From positions 1-15,918 of the forward strand of contig JACRGN010000244.1 in the NCBI GenBank assembly GCA_016234205.1: a stretch of 15,918 bases of DNA, written 5' to 3'. Numbering within the stretch: position 1 is the first letter of the stretch; every line of letters starts with the position of its first letter. Below, piece after piece: positions 6,612 to 13,085 of this stretch. The notes below the pieces were generated by a model. The model saw only the letters and a program-made list of their open reading frames with translations, was not told the origin of the DNA and ran no database searches. The translations under genes were made by a program, and so were the position numbers. Source of the stretch: Nitrospinota bacterium (GTDB lineage: Bacteria; Nitrospinota; Nitrospinia; UBA9942).

Positions 6612-6708
6612 CCCTACCCGCTACGGCAGATAACAGAGTGCTTGATGTTACACCCAAAGGCTTCGCTCTTCTCAGACACTCAAACCGTTATGTGAAATGC
6701 GGTGTAGG
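6612..6708 (+). repeat. attC-like imperfect inverted repeat
   Basis: The outer arms CCTACCCGC (6613-6621) and GCGGTGTAGG (6699-6708) pair. Inside them CAGATAAC (6627-6634) faces GTTATGTG (6687-6694), then TTGATGT (6642-6648) faces ACACTCAA (6676-6683), with unpaired spacers between the boxes and a TTCG turn (6662-6665) near the centre. This order of two paired boxes with unequal spacers on each arm, with GTTATGT close to the GTTRRRY core, is the architecture of integron attC sites. It lies exactly between two toxin-antitoxin modules. The degenerate core (GTTATGT rather than GTTRRRY) is the main weakness. Confidence 0.55.
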
Positions 6709-6739
6709 AAAAAATAAAAAATGAATTGAAAGGATTGCT

Positions 6740-7021
6740 ATGTTAGACCGGATTCTGAACGAAATGAGGGATAAAATTAGAGAGCGGAAATATGTAATGA
6801 CGATTCACGGAGAAGAAGAAATGAACAACGATTGTCTCACCATTTACGATGTTGAATGTGGTATACTTACTGGAAAAATAGTAGAACGTCAGAAAGATAA
6901 GGTAACTACTGAATGGAAATACAGAATAATCGGACAAACAGTTGATGGCAATGAAGTTGAGGTTATTGCTAAATTCAGCCCAACGGGCAAATTGGTTATA
7001 ATCACGGTGTATGTGCCATAG
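6740..7021 (+). CDS. DUF4258-type protein, probable toxin-like partner
   Basis: The 93-residue protein has the DUF4258 layout: YVMTIHGEEEMNND (19-32) with the conserved histidine and acidic run, then TIYDVECGILTGKIVE (35-50), EWKYRIIG and a C-terminal strand pair KLVIITVY. DUF4258 proteins are small alpha/beta proteins related to RelE-like or BrnT-like toxins and are often followed by a zinc-ribbon gene, as here. The start is supported by AAAGGA 5-6 bp upstream. It is the first gene after the attC-like site. Its biochemical activity is not established, so toxin is inference from the pairing with the downstream gene. Confidence 0.75.
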   Translation: MLDRILNEMRDKIRERKYVMTIHGEEEMNNDCLTIYDVECGILTGKIVERQKDKVTTEWKYRIIGQTVDGNEVEVIAKFSPTGKLVIITVYVP

Positions 7022-7042
7022 TTTATGAGAGGAGAAAAACAT

Positions 7043-7276
7043 ATGAGGTGTGATATTTGTGGAAAAAAAGGTGTACGAACACATAAGGTCGTCAGGACCT
7101 ATGGCAAAGGAAAAGAAATACTGATTATAGAAAACATTCCTGTCGTAACCTGTCCTCATTGTGGAGAAAGCTATTTGGAGGCTGATACGCTTCATGAAAT
7201 CGAGCGCATAAAGCTGCACAAAAAGAGTTTTGCTGTAAAGCGTGCAATCCCTGTGGCAGATTTTGTAACGGCATAA
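7043..7276 (+). CDS. YgiT-type zinc-finger protein (MqsA N-terminal-like)
   Basis: The 77-residue protein begins MRCDICGKKG and has a second pair in VTCPHCGESY. These two CxxC knuckles form the zinc ribbon of the YgiT/MqsA antitoxin N-terminus. It ends about 20 residues after the typical ESYLEADTLHEIE helix and lacks the C-terminal helix-turn-helix of MqsA, so it probably neutralises its partner without itself being a full repressor. An in-frame ATG at 7025 exists, but GAGAGGAG (7027-7034) is positioned for the ATG at 7043, so I use the shorter form. It begins 21 bp after the DUF4258 gene, which it should partner. Confidence 0.85.
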   Translation: MRCDICGKKGVRTHKVVRTYGKGKEILIIENIPVVTCPHCGESYLEADTLHEIERIKLHKKSFAVKRAIPVADFVTA

Positions 7277-7297
7277 AAAAACGCCATCCTATACTTC

Positions 7298-7342
7298 ACA
7301 TAACAACAGCGTAATTGCTCATATTGAAAATCACCGTTGAAC
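7298..7342 (+). other. Possible short attC-like site
   Basis: ACATAAC (7298-7304) and GTTGAAC (7336-7342, a perfect GTTRRRY) bracket 31 bp just after the zinc-finger gene. The spacing is shorter than typical attC sites and the inner boxes do not pair well, so this is a weak candidate for the right end of the last cassette. Confidence 0.3.
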
Positions 7343-7469
7343 AGCGACTTTGCCCTTTATCACAGAATTAAAAAAAGGCGTCAAATCCTGCGGCAACCTT
7401 CGCAAAATGAGCAACATCGCCTACGTCTACCACTATTCCTCTACCCTTTCCACCAGTACTGCCACTGCC
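7331..7469 (-). pseudogene. Coding-like remnant overlapping the thiolase 3' end
   Basis: In a frame different from thiolase, the minus strand from 7469 reads without a stop through GKGRGIVVDVGDVAHFAKVA, then AGFDAFF and a stop at 7368-7370. The stop follows a run of seven T. Removing one T continues the text as NSVIKGKVAVQR to a TGA at 7331-7333. There is no start codon. The text looks like protein and I have an unverified impression of having met similar short reading frames in environmental genomes. It may be a fragment of a formerly longer or repeated element that abuts, or contributes, the last codons of thiolase. Confidence 0.3.
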
Positions 7470-8590
7470 TCACCGCCGCCGATGCAAATAGCGGCAATCC
7501 CCCTTTTTGCCTTTTTTCTCTTCATTGCATAAAGCAGTGTCGTTAGAATCCTTGCACCACTTGCACCAATTGGATGTCCTATTGCTATTGCCCCACCGTG
7601 AATATTCAATCTGGTTTCATCAAGATTAAGTTCTTTTATCACTGCGAGTATTGAGGCTGAAAATGCCTCATTTATCTCAAAGAGGTCAATATCATTCAGC
7701 GTAAGCCCTGTCTTTTTTAAAACCTTTTTTATTGCACCCACTGGTGCAATACTGAACATCTCAGGCTCTACACCCTGTGATGCATGGGCAATAATCTTTG
7801 CCATTGGTTTAATTTTGAGTTCCTTTGCTTTATCGCCAGACATCAACAAAACTGCCGCAGCACCATCACTTATCTTGGAAGAATTACCTGCGGTAGTTCC
7901 GCCGCCTTCTGTGAAAACAGGGGGAAGGGTTTTAAGTTTTGAGAGGTCGTGTCTATTCGGCTCTTCATCCATAACGATATTATCTATAGGAATTATCTCT
8001 TCTGTGAAATAACCATTTTTCTGTGCCTCTATTGCCCTCTGATAGCTCTGCAATGCATACCTATCCTGCTCATCTCTATCAATATTATATTTACTGGCAA
8101 CAATCTCCGCACAGGAACCCATGTGAATATTATTATATACATCCCAGAGTCCATCCTTTACCATGCTGTCAACAATGTTTCCATCACCCATCCTGTAGCC
8201 AAATCTTGCTTTATCAAGAAGGTAGGGGGCACGGCTCATGCTCTCCATCCCGCCTGCAACAATTATCTCTGCATCACCGAGGGCAATTGACTGAGATGCG
8301 AGCATCACAGCCTTAAGTCCAGAGCCGCAAACCTTATTTACAGTCAGACAATTTGTTGCATGGGGTAAACCTGCACCAATACTTGCCTGTCTTGCAGGTG
8401 CCTGACCAAGGCCGGCAGACAGGACATTGCCCATGATAACCTCATCAACATCTGTCGGCTCAATACCTGCCCTTTTAATTGCCTCAGTAATAACAACACT
8501 GCCAAGCATTGTAGCAGGTATGGTATTTAATGCTCCGTTGAATGAGCCAACAGGTGTTCTGACTGCACTTGTTATAACAATCTCTTTCAT
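7433..8590 (-). CDS. atoB: Acetyl-CoA C-acetyltransferase (thiolase)
   Basis: The 385-residue thiolase joins or splits acetoacetyl-CoA and acetyl-CoA. The nucleophile is cysteine 88 in NKVCGSGLKAV. NEAFSAS, GHPIGASGARI (histidine 339) and AICIGGG (cysteine 369) give the rest of the active site, with the usual 30-residue spacing between the histidine and the second cysteine. The C-terminus reads GGGEAVAVLVERVEE, where thiolases usually have GGGMG or GGGQG, and an unrelated open frame overlaps these last codons. Its upstream gap to fixX is only 36 bp, filled by a C/G palindrome, with GAGG before the ATG. Downstream on its strand the next gene is hbd, now 2.3 kb away across the island. Confidence 0.95.
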   Translation of the reverse strand: MKEIVITSAVRTPVGSFNGALNTIPATMLGSVVITEAIKRAGIEPTDVDEVIMGNVLSAGLGQAPARQASIGAGLPHATNCLTVNKVCGSGLKAVMLASQSIALGDAEIIVAGGMESMSRAPYLLDKARFGYRMGDGNIVDSMVKDGLWDVYNNIHMGSCAEIVASKYNIDRDEQDRYALQSYQRAIEAQKNGYFTEEIIPIDNIVMDEEPNRHDLSKLKTLPPVFTEGGGTTAGNSSKISDGAAAVLLMSGDKAKELKIKPMAKIIAHASQGVEPEMFSIAPVGAIKKVLKKTGLTLNDIDLFEINEAFSASILAVIKELNLDETRLNIHGGAIAIGHPIGASGARILTTLLYAMKRKKAKRGIAAICIGGGEAVAVLVERVEE

Positions 8591-8605
8591 AAAATTACAA
8601 CCTCT

Positions 8606-8627
8606 ATCCCCCTTTGTTAAGGGGGAT
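8606..8627. repeat. C/G palindrome in the fixX-thiolase gap
   Basis: ATCCCCCTT (8606-8614) and AAGGGGGAT (8619-8627) form a perfect 9-bp stem with a TGTT loop. It begins at the fixX stop codon and fills over half of the 36-bp gap before the thiolase ATG. The same C-run/TTAA/G-run type recurs inside etfA. Stability suggests an effect on mRNA processing or partial termination. Confidence 0.85.
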
Positions 8628-8920
8628 TATCCGTATCTATAGCATACCCCGTATCCACCCTTTGGATTCACCCATTCTATAAATTCACAGGCAATTCTGC
8701 ATGTCCCGCACTCAAGACACCCTTCATAAGAGATGATTATATTCTCTTTTTCATCAAGCTTATACACCTCTGCAGGACAGATATAAATGCAACTCTTATC
8801 CTTGCACACCTTACATTTTTCAGGATCAACTTTTAAATGACTCTCTGTATCAGTCTTAAACCTGACAAGAAAAAGTTTCTCTGATAATGTTTTTTGTTCA
8901 ACTGGCTGTAATACACTCAT
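8627..8920 (-). CDS. fixX: FixX-like ferredoxin, partner of FixC
   Basis: The 97-residue iron-sulfur protein carries the electron-exit cluster of the FixC/ETF-quinone oxidoreductase system. Cysteines stand at 36, 39, 44 and 48 (CKVCKDKSCIYICP) and at 68, 71, 74 and 78 (CLECGTCRIAC), the FixX pattern. The C-terminus GGYGVCYRYG is the usual family ending, so the gene is complete. The ATG overlaps the fixC stop (ATGA, 8917-8920), and AAGGAAGG lies about 8 bp upstream inside fixC, giving coupled translation and a 1:1 product ratio. The stop codon touches the C/G palindrome. Confidence 0.95.
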   Translation of the reverse strand: MSVLQPVEQKTLSEKLFLVRFKTDTESHLKVDPEKCKVCKDKSCIYICPAEVYKLDEKENIIISYEGCLECGTCRIACEFIEWVNPKGGYGVCYRYG

Positions 8921-10215
8921 AAAATTGCCTTCCTTGCCTTATACATATCCCACAAAAACTTACCTATAGAAACCTTGTCTTTAAAGCCCTTCCATGCCTG
9001 TCTGTGGAGCTCATCTTTTGACAAATCAGATATAGTGAAATAGCCCTCTGCGAATTTTAAAACTGCATCAGGATATTCTTTAAAAAGTTGAGGCATCTCA
9101 GATATCTTCTCCGGGACATCGCCATATCTCTCTAAATCCTTCATTACAAAACTATCCTTCAGACTTTTTATATAACCTTCTAAGCCTTTCTCTGAAAAAT
9201 CCCCAGACTGCCTTGCCTCTAAAATTATCTCTGCTGCTGCCACCCCACTATACATTGCCATGTTTGTCCCTTCACGATAGAGGGATGGATTTACAAAACC
9301 TCCTGCATCCCCTACAATTAACAATCCATCTACTGTAAGTTTCGGAAGGTTTTTATAACCTAATTCAGGAATCATCTTTGCTGAGAGTTCCTCTGTCTTC
9401 CCACCTCTTAAGAGTTTTTTTATAACAGAATGGGATTTGAATAACTCAAGAAGGTCATTTGGTTTCATGTTATTTTCCTTTATAACACTTATTGGACAGC
9501 CAACACCAACTGATAGGGAATCTTTATTTGTATAGATAAATCCTGAACCAATCATACCCTTTACAGCACCACCAAAAAACTCAAGTGCCATACCTTCATC
9601 GTTATTTAAACTGAATCTGTCCTCTATAACCTCTCTCGGCAGGCTTATAACCTCCTTTGAAGCGGTTATCATCTGGTGGGGAAGCGGCTTTTCTTTTAAA
9701 CCTGCTTTTTCTGTCAGGAGTGAATTTGCACCCTCAGCACACACAATAACATCAGCATATACATCCCCTCCCTCCCTCCTCGCCTTTATACCGCTAACCT
9801 TTCCATTATCATAGATAAAATCATCTACAACAGTTTCAGTAAAAATAACAGCCCCTGCATCCTCTGCCTTCTGTGCAAACCATCTGTCAAACTTAGACCT
9901 TAAAACTGTAAAACTGTTATTAAAAGGAGGGTGATTAAAATCATCAAAATCAAACTCCACTGCCATCTCAGAATTTTGAGAGAGTAAAGAGTATCGCCTC
10001 TTTGTAATATGCCTTTCTACAGGTGCATCTTCCCAGAAATTTGGAATGAGCTTATTTAAAATAGTTGAATACAATACACCGCCGAAGAGATTCTTTGAGC
10101 CGGGATATTCCCCTCTTTCAAAGACAGCAACAGTAAGCCCTTTTCTAACAAGGGTAAGTGCAGCAGCTACTCCGGCTGGACCAGCACCAATAATAATACA
10201 GTCAAACTTATCCAT
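8917..10215 (-). CDS. fixC: FixC-type ETF-quinone oxidoreductase flavoprotein
   Basis: The 432-residue FAD protein takes electrons from reduced ETF and, with FixX, passes them to the membrane quinone pool. The N-terminal Rossmann motif is FDCIIIGAGPAGVAAAL (GAGPAG, 10-15), with a glutamate ending the second strand (FERG). The second FAD motif is LIVGDAGGFVNP (GDAGGF, 302-307). The ordering and length fit FixC rather than full-length ETF-QO, whose ferredoxin part is fused. I chose the ATG at 10215; a GTG at 10227 would lie inside the arm of repeat E, and homologues begin close to this Rossmann strand. No Shine-Dalgarno sequence precedes it. It lies downstream of etfBA, its expected electron donor. 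Confidence 0.93.
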   Translation of the reverse strand: MDKFDCIIIGAGPAGVAAALTLVRKGLTVAVFERGEYPGSKNLFGGVLYSTILNKLIPNFWEDAPVERHITKRRYSLLSQNSEMAVEFDFDDFNHPPFNNSFTVLRSKFDRWFAQKAEDAGAVIFTETVVDDFIYDNGKVSGIKARREGGDVYADVIVCAEGANSLLTEKAGLKEKPLPHQMITASKEVISLPREVIEDRFSLNNDEGMALEFFGGAVKGMIGSGFIYTNKDSLSVGVGCPISVIKENNMKPNDLLELFKSHSVIKKLLRGGKTEELSAKMIPELGYKNLPKLTVDGLLIVGDAGGFVNPSLYREGTNMAMYSGVAAAEIILEARQSGDFSEKGLEGYIKSLKDSFVMKDLERYGDVPEKISEMPQLFKEYPDAVLKFAEGYFTISDLSKDELHRQAWKGFKDKVSIGKFLWDMYKARKAIL

Positions 10216-10222
10216 AAATTTT

Positions 10223-10318
10223 GCCACTGACTTTCACTGACTAAAATACTCACTGTCTCATTGTTTTTTAACAATGGCGCAATAAAATACTTTAAAGTCT
10301 GTGTCTGTCTGTGGCTAA
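10223..10318. repeat. Inverted repeat E (CAC-decamer family)
   Basis: The left arm (10223-10242) reads CACTGACTTT, CACTGACTAA after GC. The right arm (10295-10318) ends GTCTGTGGCTAA. The loop holds its own perfect hairpin, CATTGTT-TTTT-AACAATG (10259-10276). The stop codon of etfA (TAG at 10315-10317) is part of the right arm, and the left arm ends 7 bp from the fixC ATG. Confidence 0.88.
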
Positions 10319-11328
10319 TTATTTTTATCCTTCTTTATCTCCCCTATCATCACAGGGACAACTTTGAAAAGGTCGTCCACAATTCCATAATCAGCTATTT
10401 TAAATATTGGGGCGTTGAGGTCCTTGTTTATCGCAACAATACACTTTGAGGTTGACATTCCTGCGAGGTGCTGAGGTGCACCGGATATTCCACAGGCTAT
10501 ATATAGCATAGGTGAAACTACCCGTCCAGTCTGTCCTATCTGAAAAGTATGGGGCAGCCATCCTGCATCCACAACAGCTCTTGATGCACCAACCGCACCA
10601 CCAAGGGCATCTGCCAAATCCTCAAGCAATTTAAAGTTCTCCGCTCCCTTCATCCCCCTTCCACCCGAGACAATTACATCAGCCTCTGATAAATCAGGTC
10701 TCTTTCCAGTCTCTTTGATAATCTCCTGAATAACAGTCATTATATCCTGCTGTCCTAAGGCAGGCTTTACATGCAATATTTCTCCTTTAACAGCCCCCTC
10801 AGTTCCCCTTAACAAAAGGGGATTAAGGGGAATTTTATACTCAAAACATCTTGGCCTTACAGTAACTATCCACAACTCTGATTCTTCAAATTTAACAGTA
10901 GCAATAAGCCTTCCACCATATACAGACCTTTTAAAAATAATATTGTCTGTTAGCTCAAATCCTATACAGTCAGTTATAAGTCCGTAATTTAATCTGCCTG
11001 ACAGCCTTGGTATGTAGTCCTTTCCTCTGATTGTAGCTGATGCGATTATAATGGCAGGCTTTTTATCTTTTATAAGCTGATGAAGACACTTAACATAAGC
11101 ATTTGAGTCGTATTTTGACAAAAGGGGATGCTCAATATAATATACAATTTCAACTTCTTTAGAGAGTTCTTCGGTAAATCTCTGGATACCATTTCCAAGA
11201 ATAACTGCAGCAGGTTTAAGTTTAAGGTATCCTGATAGGAGTCCGGCGGCTGATATAGCCTCCCATGTGCTTTTCTTTATTCCACCATCATCATATTCAG
11301 CTATTACCCATATCTCTTTATTGCTCAT
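10315..11328 (-). CDS. etfA: Electron-transfer flavoprotein alpha subunit
   Basis: The 337-residue subunit binds FAD and, with EtfB, shuttles electrons from acyl-CoA dehydrogenase to FixCX. The C-terminal FAD domain is intact: SGGRGMKG (221-228), GASRAVVDAGW (247-257), QIGQTGRVVSP (263-273) and CGISGAPQHLAG (279-290). Between the N-terminal domain (ending VTVRPRCFEYK) and GEILHVKP, residues 166-182 (IPLNPLLLRGTEGAVKG) are encoded by a C/G palindrome and look like an in-frame insertion in the linker. The last codon and stop fall in repeat E. There is no Shine-Dalgarno sequence before the ATG at 11328. The gene follows etfB across repeat F. Confidence 0.95.
   Translation of the reverse strand: MSNKEIWVIAEYDDGGIKKSTWEAISAAGLLSGYLKLKPAAVILGNGIQRFTEELSKEVEIVYYIEHPLLSKYDSNAYVKCLHQLIKDKKPAIIIASATIRGKDYIPRLSGRLNYGLITDCIGFELTDNIIFKRSVYGGRLIATVKFEESELWIVTVRPRCFEYKIPLNPLLLRGTEGAVKGEILHVKPALGQQDIMTVIQEIIKETGKRPDLSEADVIVSGGRGMKGAENFKLLEDLADALGGAVGASRAVVDAGWLPHTFQIGQTGRVVSPMLYIACGISGAPQHLAGMSTSKCIVAINKDLNAPIFKIADYGIVDDLFKVVPVMIGEIKKDKNN
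10790..10835. repeat. C/G palindrome inserted in frame in etfA
   Basis: TTCCCCTTAA (10803-10812) and TTAAGGGGAA (10823-10832) are perfect 10-bp arms; an alternative inner stem is CCCCTT/AAGGGG (10805-10810 with 10816-10821). The type matches the palindrome at 8606-8627. On the coding strand it yields PLNPLLLRGTEG, a peptide signature I associate with translated copies of this palindrome type. The reading frame stays open. Confidence 0.75.
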
Positions 11329-11346
11329 GTATAGGAAAATTCTTTA

Positions 11347-11431
11347 GAACACGAATTGCACGAATATACTAATGTCACGAATAAAAAAGATAGAAATTTG
11401 TGTAATTCGTCCATTAGTGTCATTCGTGTTC
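11347..11431. repeat. Inverted repeat F (CAC-decamer family)
   Basis: The left arm starts GAACACGAATTG and repeats CACGAAT three times. The right arm carries ATTCGT twice and ends CATTCGTGTTC. It fills the etfB-etfA gap, 10 bp after the etfB stop and 18 bp before the etfA ATG. Confidence 0.85.
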
Positions 11432-11441
11432 AAGTCTTTGT

Positions 11442-12221
11442 TCAAATAAGACCAGCCTCCTTCAGATTTTTTGTGAGTTCTTTTGCAGTATCAGGTAATA
11501 ATCCCTGAATGATTTTACCCTCCGTCCTCTTGGGTGGATAGGAGAGGTTTGTAATCTTTATCTTCGGTTTAAAATCAGAAGGATTAATATCTAAAGTATC
11601 CAGTTCAAGGGTTTCAATCTTCATTTTCTTCGCCTTCATAATTCCAGACAGGGATGCATATCTTGGGACATTCAATCCTTTCTGTGCTGTAAATACAGCG
11701 GGAAGATTGCATTTTACAACTTCAAGTCCTCCCTCAATTTCTCTATTGCAGGCAGCCTCTTTGTTTGAAGGAAAAACATCAAATTTTTTTATTGCGGAGA
11801 TGCATGGAATATGAAGAAACTCAGCAATCGTTTGACCTGTCTGTGCATAGCCATAATCTACAGATTCCTTACCGCAGAGGATAATATCATAACCGATATT
11901 TTTAATAGCCTTAGCAAGTATCTTTGAGGTAACAAAACTATCTCTGCCTTTTACAGATTTATCATTTATTCTAATAGCCCTATCAGCACCGAGGGCAATA
12001 CAACCTCTTAAGATATTTTCTGCCCTTTCATTACCAAAAGTTATGACAGTAATATCGCCGCCGTGCTTTTCTTTTAGTCTGAGCGACTCCTCCATCGCAT
12101 ATTCATCATAAGGATTTATAACCCAAGGGAGATTTTCAGTCTCTATCTCAGGACTATCAACTTTTATTTTTAGTACAACTGCAGTATCAGTCACCTCTTT
12201 TACACAGACAATAATTTTCAT
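11442..12221 (-). CDS. etfB: Electron-transfer flavoprotein beta subunit
   Basis: The 259-residue subunit carries the nucleotide (AMP or second FAD) site of ETF. The family start MKIIVCVKEVTDT, the NPYDEYAMEESLRLKEKHG block (36-54), ALGADRAIRI (76-85) and CGKESVDYGYAQTGQ (116-130) are all present, and length is normal. Whether the site binds AMP (ordinary ETF) or FAD (electron-bifurcating ETF) cannot be decided by eye; the neighbouring acyl-CoA dehydrogenase and FixCX allow both a respiratory and a bifurcating scheme. No Shine-Dalgarno sequence precedes the ATG, which lies 13 bp after repeat G. It is downstream of the hydratase and upstream of etfA. Confidence 0.95.
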   Translation of the reverse strand: MKIIVCVKEVTDTAVVLKIKVDSPEIETENLPWVINPYDEYAMEESLRLKEKHGGDITVITFGNERAENILRGCIALGADRAIRINDKSVKGRDSFVTSKILAKAIKNIGYDIILCGKESVDYGYAQTGQTIAEFLHIPCISAIKKFDVFPSNKEAACNREIEGGLEVVKCNLPAVFTAQKGLNVPRYASLSGIMKAKKMKIETLELDTLDINPSDFKPKIKITNLSYPPKRTEGKIIQGLLPDTAKELTKNLKEAGLI

Positions 12222-12234
12222 GCAAACAACTATT

Positions 12235-12300
12235 CAGCCACAGACTTTCACTGACTAAAATATTTTTCTCTTAATTAAGTCTGTGTAAGTCAGTGGCTAA
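12235..12300. repeat. Inverted repeat G (CAC-decamer family)
   Basis: This is the most compact copy. The left arm reads CACAGACTTT, CACTGACTAA after AGC; the other strand of the right arm reads CACTGACTTA, CACAGACTTA. The order of CAGA and CTGA units is swapped between the arms. It lies 5 bp after the hydratase stop and 13 bp before the etfB ATG. Confidence 0.9.
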
Positions 12301-12305
12301 AAACT

Positions 12306-13085
12306 TTACCTATCCTTAAACTTCGGCACTCTTTTTCCAATAAATGCAGAGACACCTTCCTTTTTATCCTCTGTCTCACATAATTTCCCAAAGAGTTTTG
12401 CCTCTTTATCAAGCCCTTTTTTAAGACTCGTATCCATTCCATTATTTATTGCATCAATACATGCCTTTACTGACAGCATCCCTTTGTTTCCAATATTCTC
12501 TGCCAATTTCTTTGCCTCTTCAATAAGCACATCTCCTTTAACAACTTTATTTACAAGACCAATTGATAAAGCCTCTGAGGCTATTATTCTTCCACCTGTA
12601 AGGATTGTCTCCATTGCCCTTGCTTTTCCTATAAGCCTCGGTAGCCGCTGTGTGCCTCCAAAACCCGGTATAAGACCAAGAGTTATCTCTGACTGGGTAA
12701 ACCATGCATCTTCAGATGCAATCCTTAAATGACATGCCATTGCCAACTCATTACTCCCGCCTATGCATAGACCATTTATTGCTGCTATAACAGGTTTTCC
12801 GAGGGATTCTATAAGATTTAAAACAGCCTGACCTTCTTTTGCAAACCTCTCACCTATCCTCTTTGTCTTTATTGCTGAGAGTTCTTTTATATCCGCCCCT
12901 GCCCCAAAAAAACTCCCTTTCCCAGTAATGATAATTACCCTGACTCGTTTATCAGCCTTTAGCTTTTTAGTGATAGCTTTAAGTTCTAAAAGAAGGGGGT
13001 GAGAAAGGATATTTAAAGGCGGGTTATTTATGGTTAAAAGGGCTATGCCATCTTCAACTGAAGATTCTATTAGTCCACTCTTCAT
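12306..13085 (-). CDS. Enoyl-CoA hydratase (crotonase family)
   Basis: The 259-residue enzyme adds water to enoyl-CoA to give 3-hydroxyacyl-CoA. The oxyanion-hole segment GAGADIKEL (61-69) and the core INGLCIGGSNELAMACHLRIA (103-123) are followed by FTQSEITLGLIPGFGGTQRL (129-148). Both catalytic glutamates are kept, E113 and E133, at the 20-residue spacing of rat crotonase, so hydratase activity is likely. The usual CD pair after ELA is CH here, a small departure. The ATG overlaps the stop of the sigma-54 activator gene (ATGA, 13082-13085), so the two are co-translated, and repeat G then leads to etfB. Confidence 0.93.
   Translation of the reverse strand: MKSGLIESSVEDGIALLTINNPPLNILSHPLLLELKAITKKLKADKRVRVIIITGKGSFFGAGADIKELSAIKTKRIGERFAKEGQAVLNLIESLGKPVIAAINGLCIGGSNELAMACHLRIASEDAWFTQSEITLGLIPGFGGTQRLPRLIGKARAMETILTGGRIIASEALSIGLVNKVVKGDVLIEEAKKLAENIGNKGMLSVKACIDAINNGMDTSLKKGLDKEAKLFGKLCETEDKKEGVSAFIGKRVPKFKDR

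Larger units (their letters stand above)
5471..7342 (+). mobile_element. Accessory island, probable integron-type cassette cluster without integrase
   Basis: Five plus-strand genes, including two likely toxin-antitoxin pairs, sit between thiolase and hbd of an otherwise minus-strand fatty-acid gene set. The stretch begins at a GTTRRRY core (GTTAAAT, 5471) overlapping the first start codon. It contains one well-formed attC-like hairpin (6612-6708) and a half-site echo at 6070-6084 (shared word GCAGATAACA), and ends near GTTGAAC at 7336-7342. Toxin-antitoxin genes are common in integron cassettes. No tyrosine recombinase is visible, so this would be a cluster of attC sites lacking integrase or a relic. 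The alternative is a plain insertion of defence genes. Confidence 0.5.

Noticed and set aside
6743..7219. Long minus-strand open frame (158 aa) opposite the DUF4258 and YgiT genes
   Set aside because: The plus-strand genes have recognisable families and ribosome binding sites. The minus frame has no motif or Shine-Dalgarno site and looks like an antisense shadow.
7815..8316. Several plus-strand frames opposite thiolase
   Set aside because: Thiolase with all its catalytic residues is on the minus strand. The opposite frames read as low-complexity shadows.
10225..10227. GTG start for fixC
   Set aside because: It lies in the repeat E arm and has no Shine-Dalgarno site. The ATG at 10215 directly precedes the conserved Rossmann strand.
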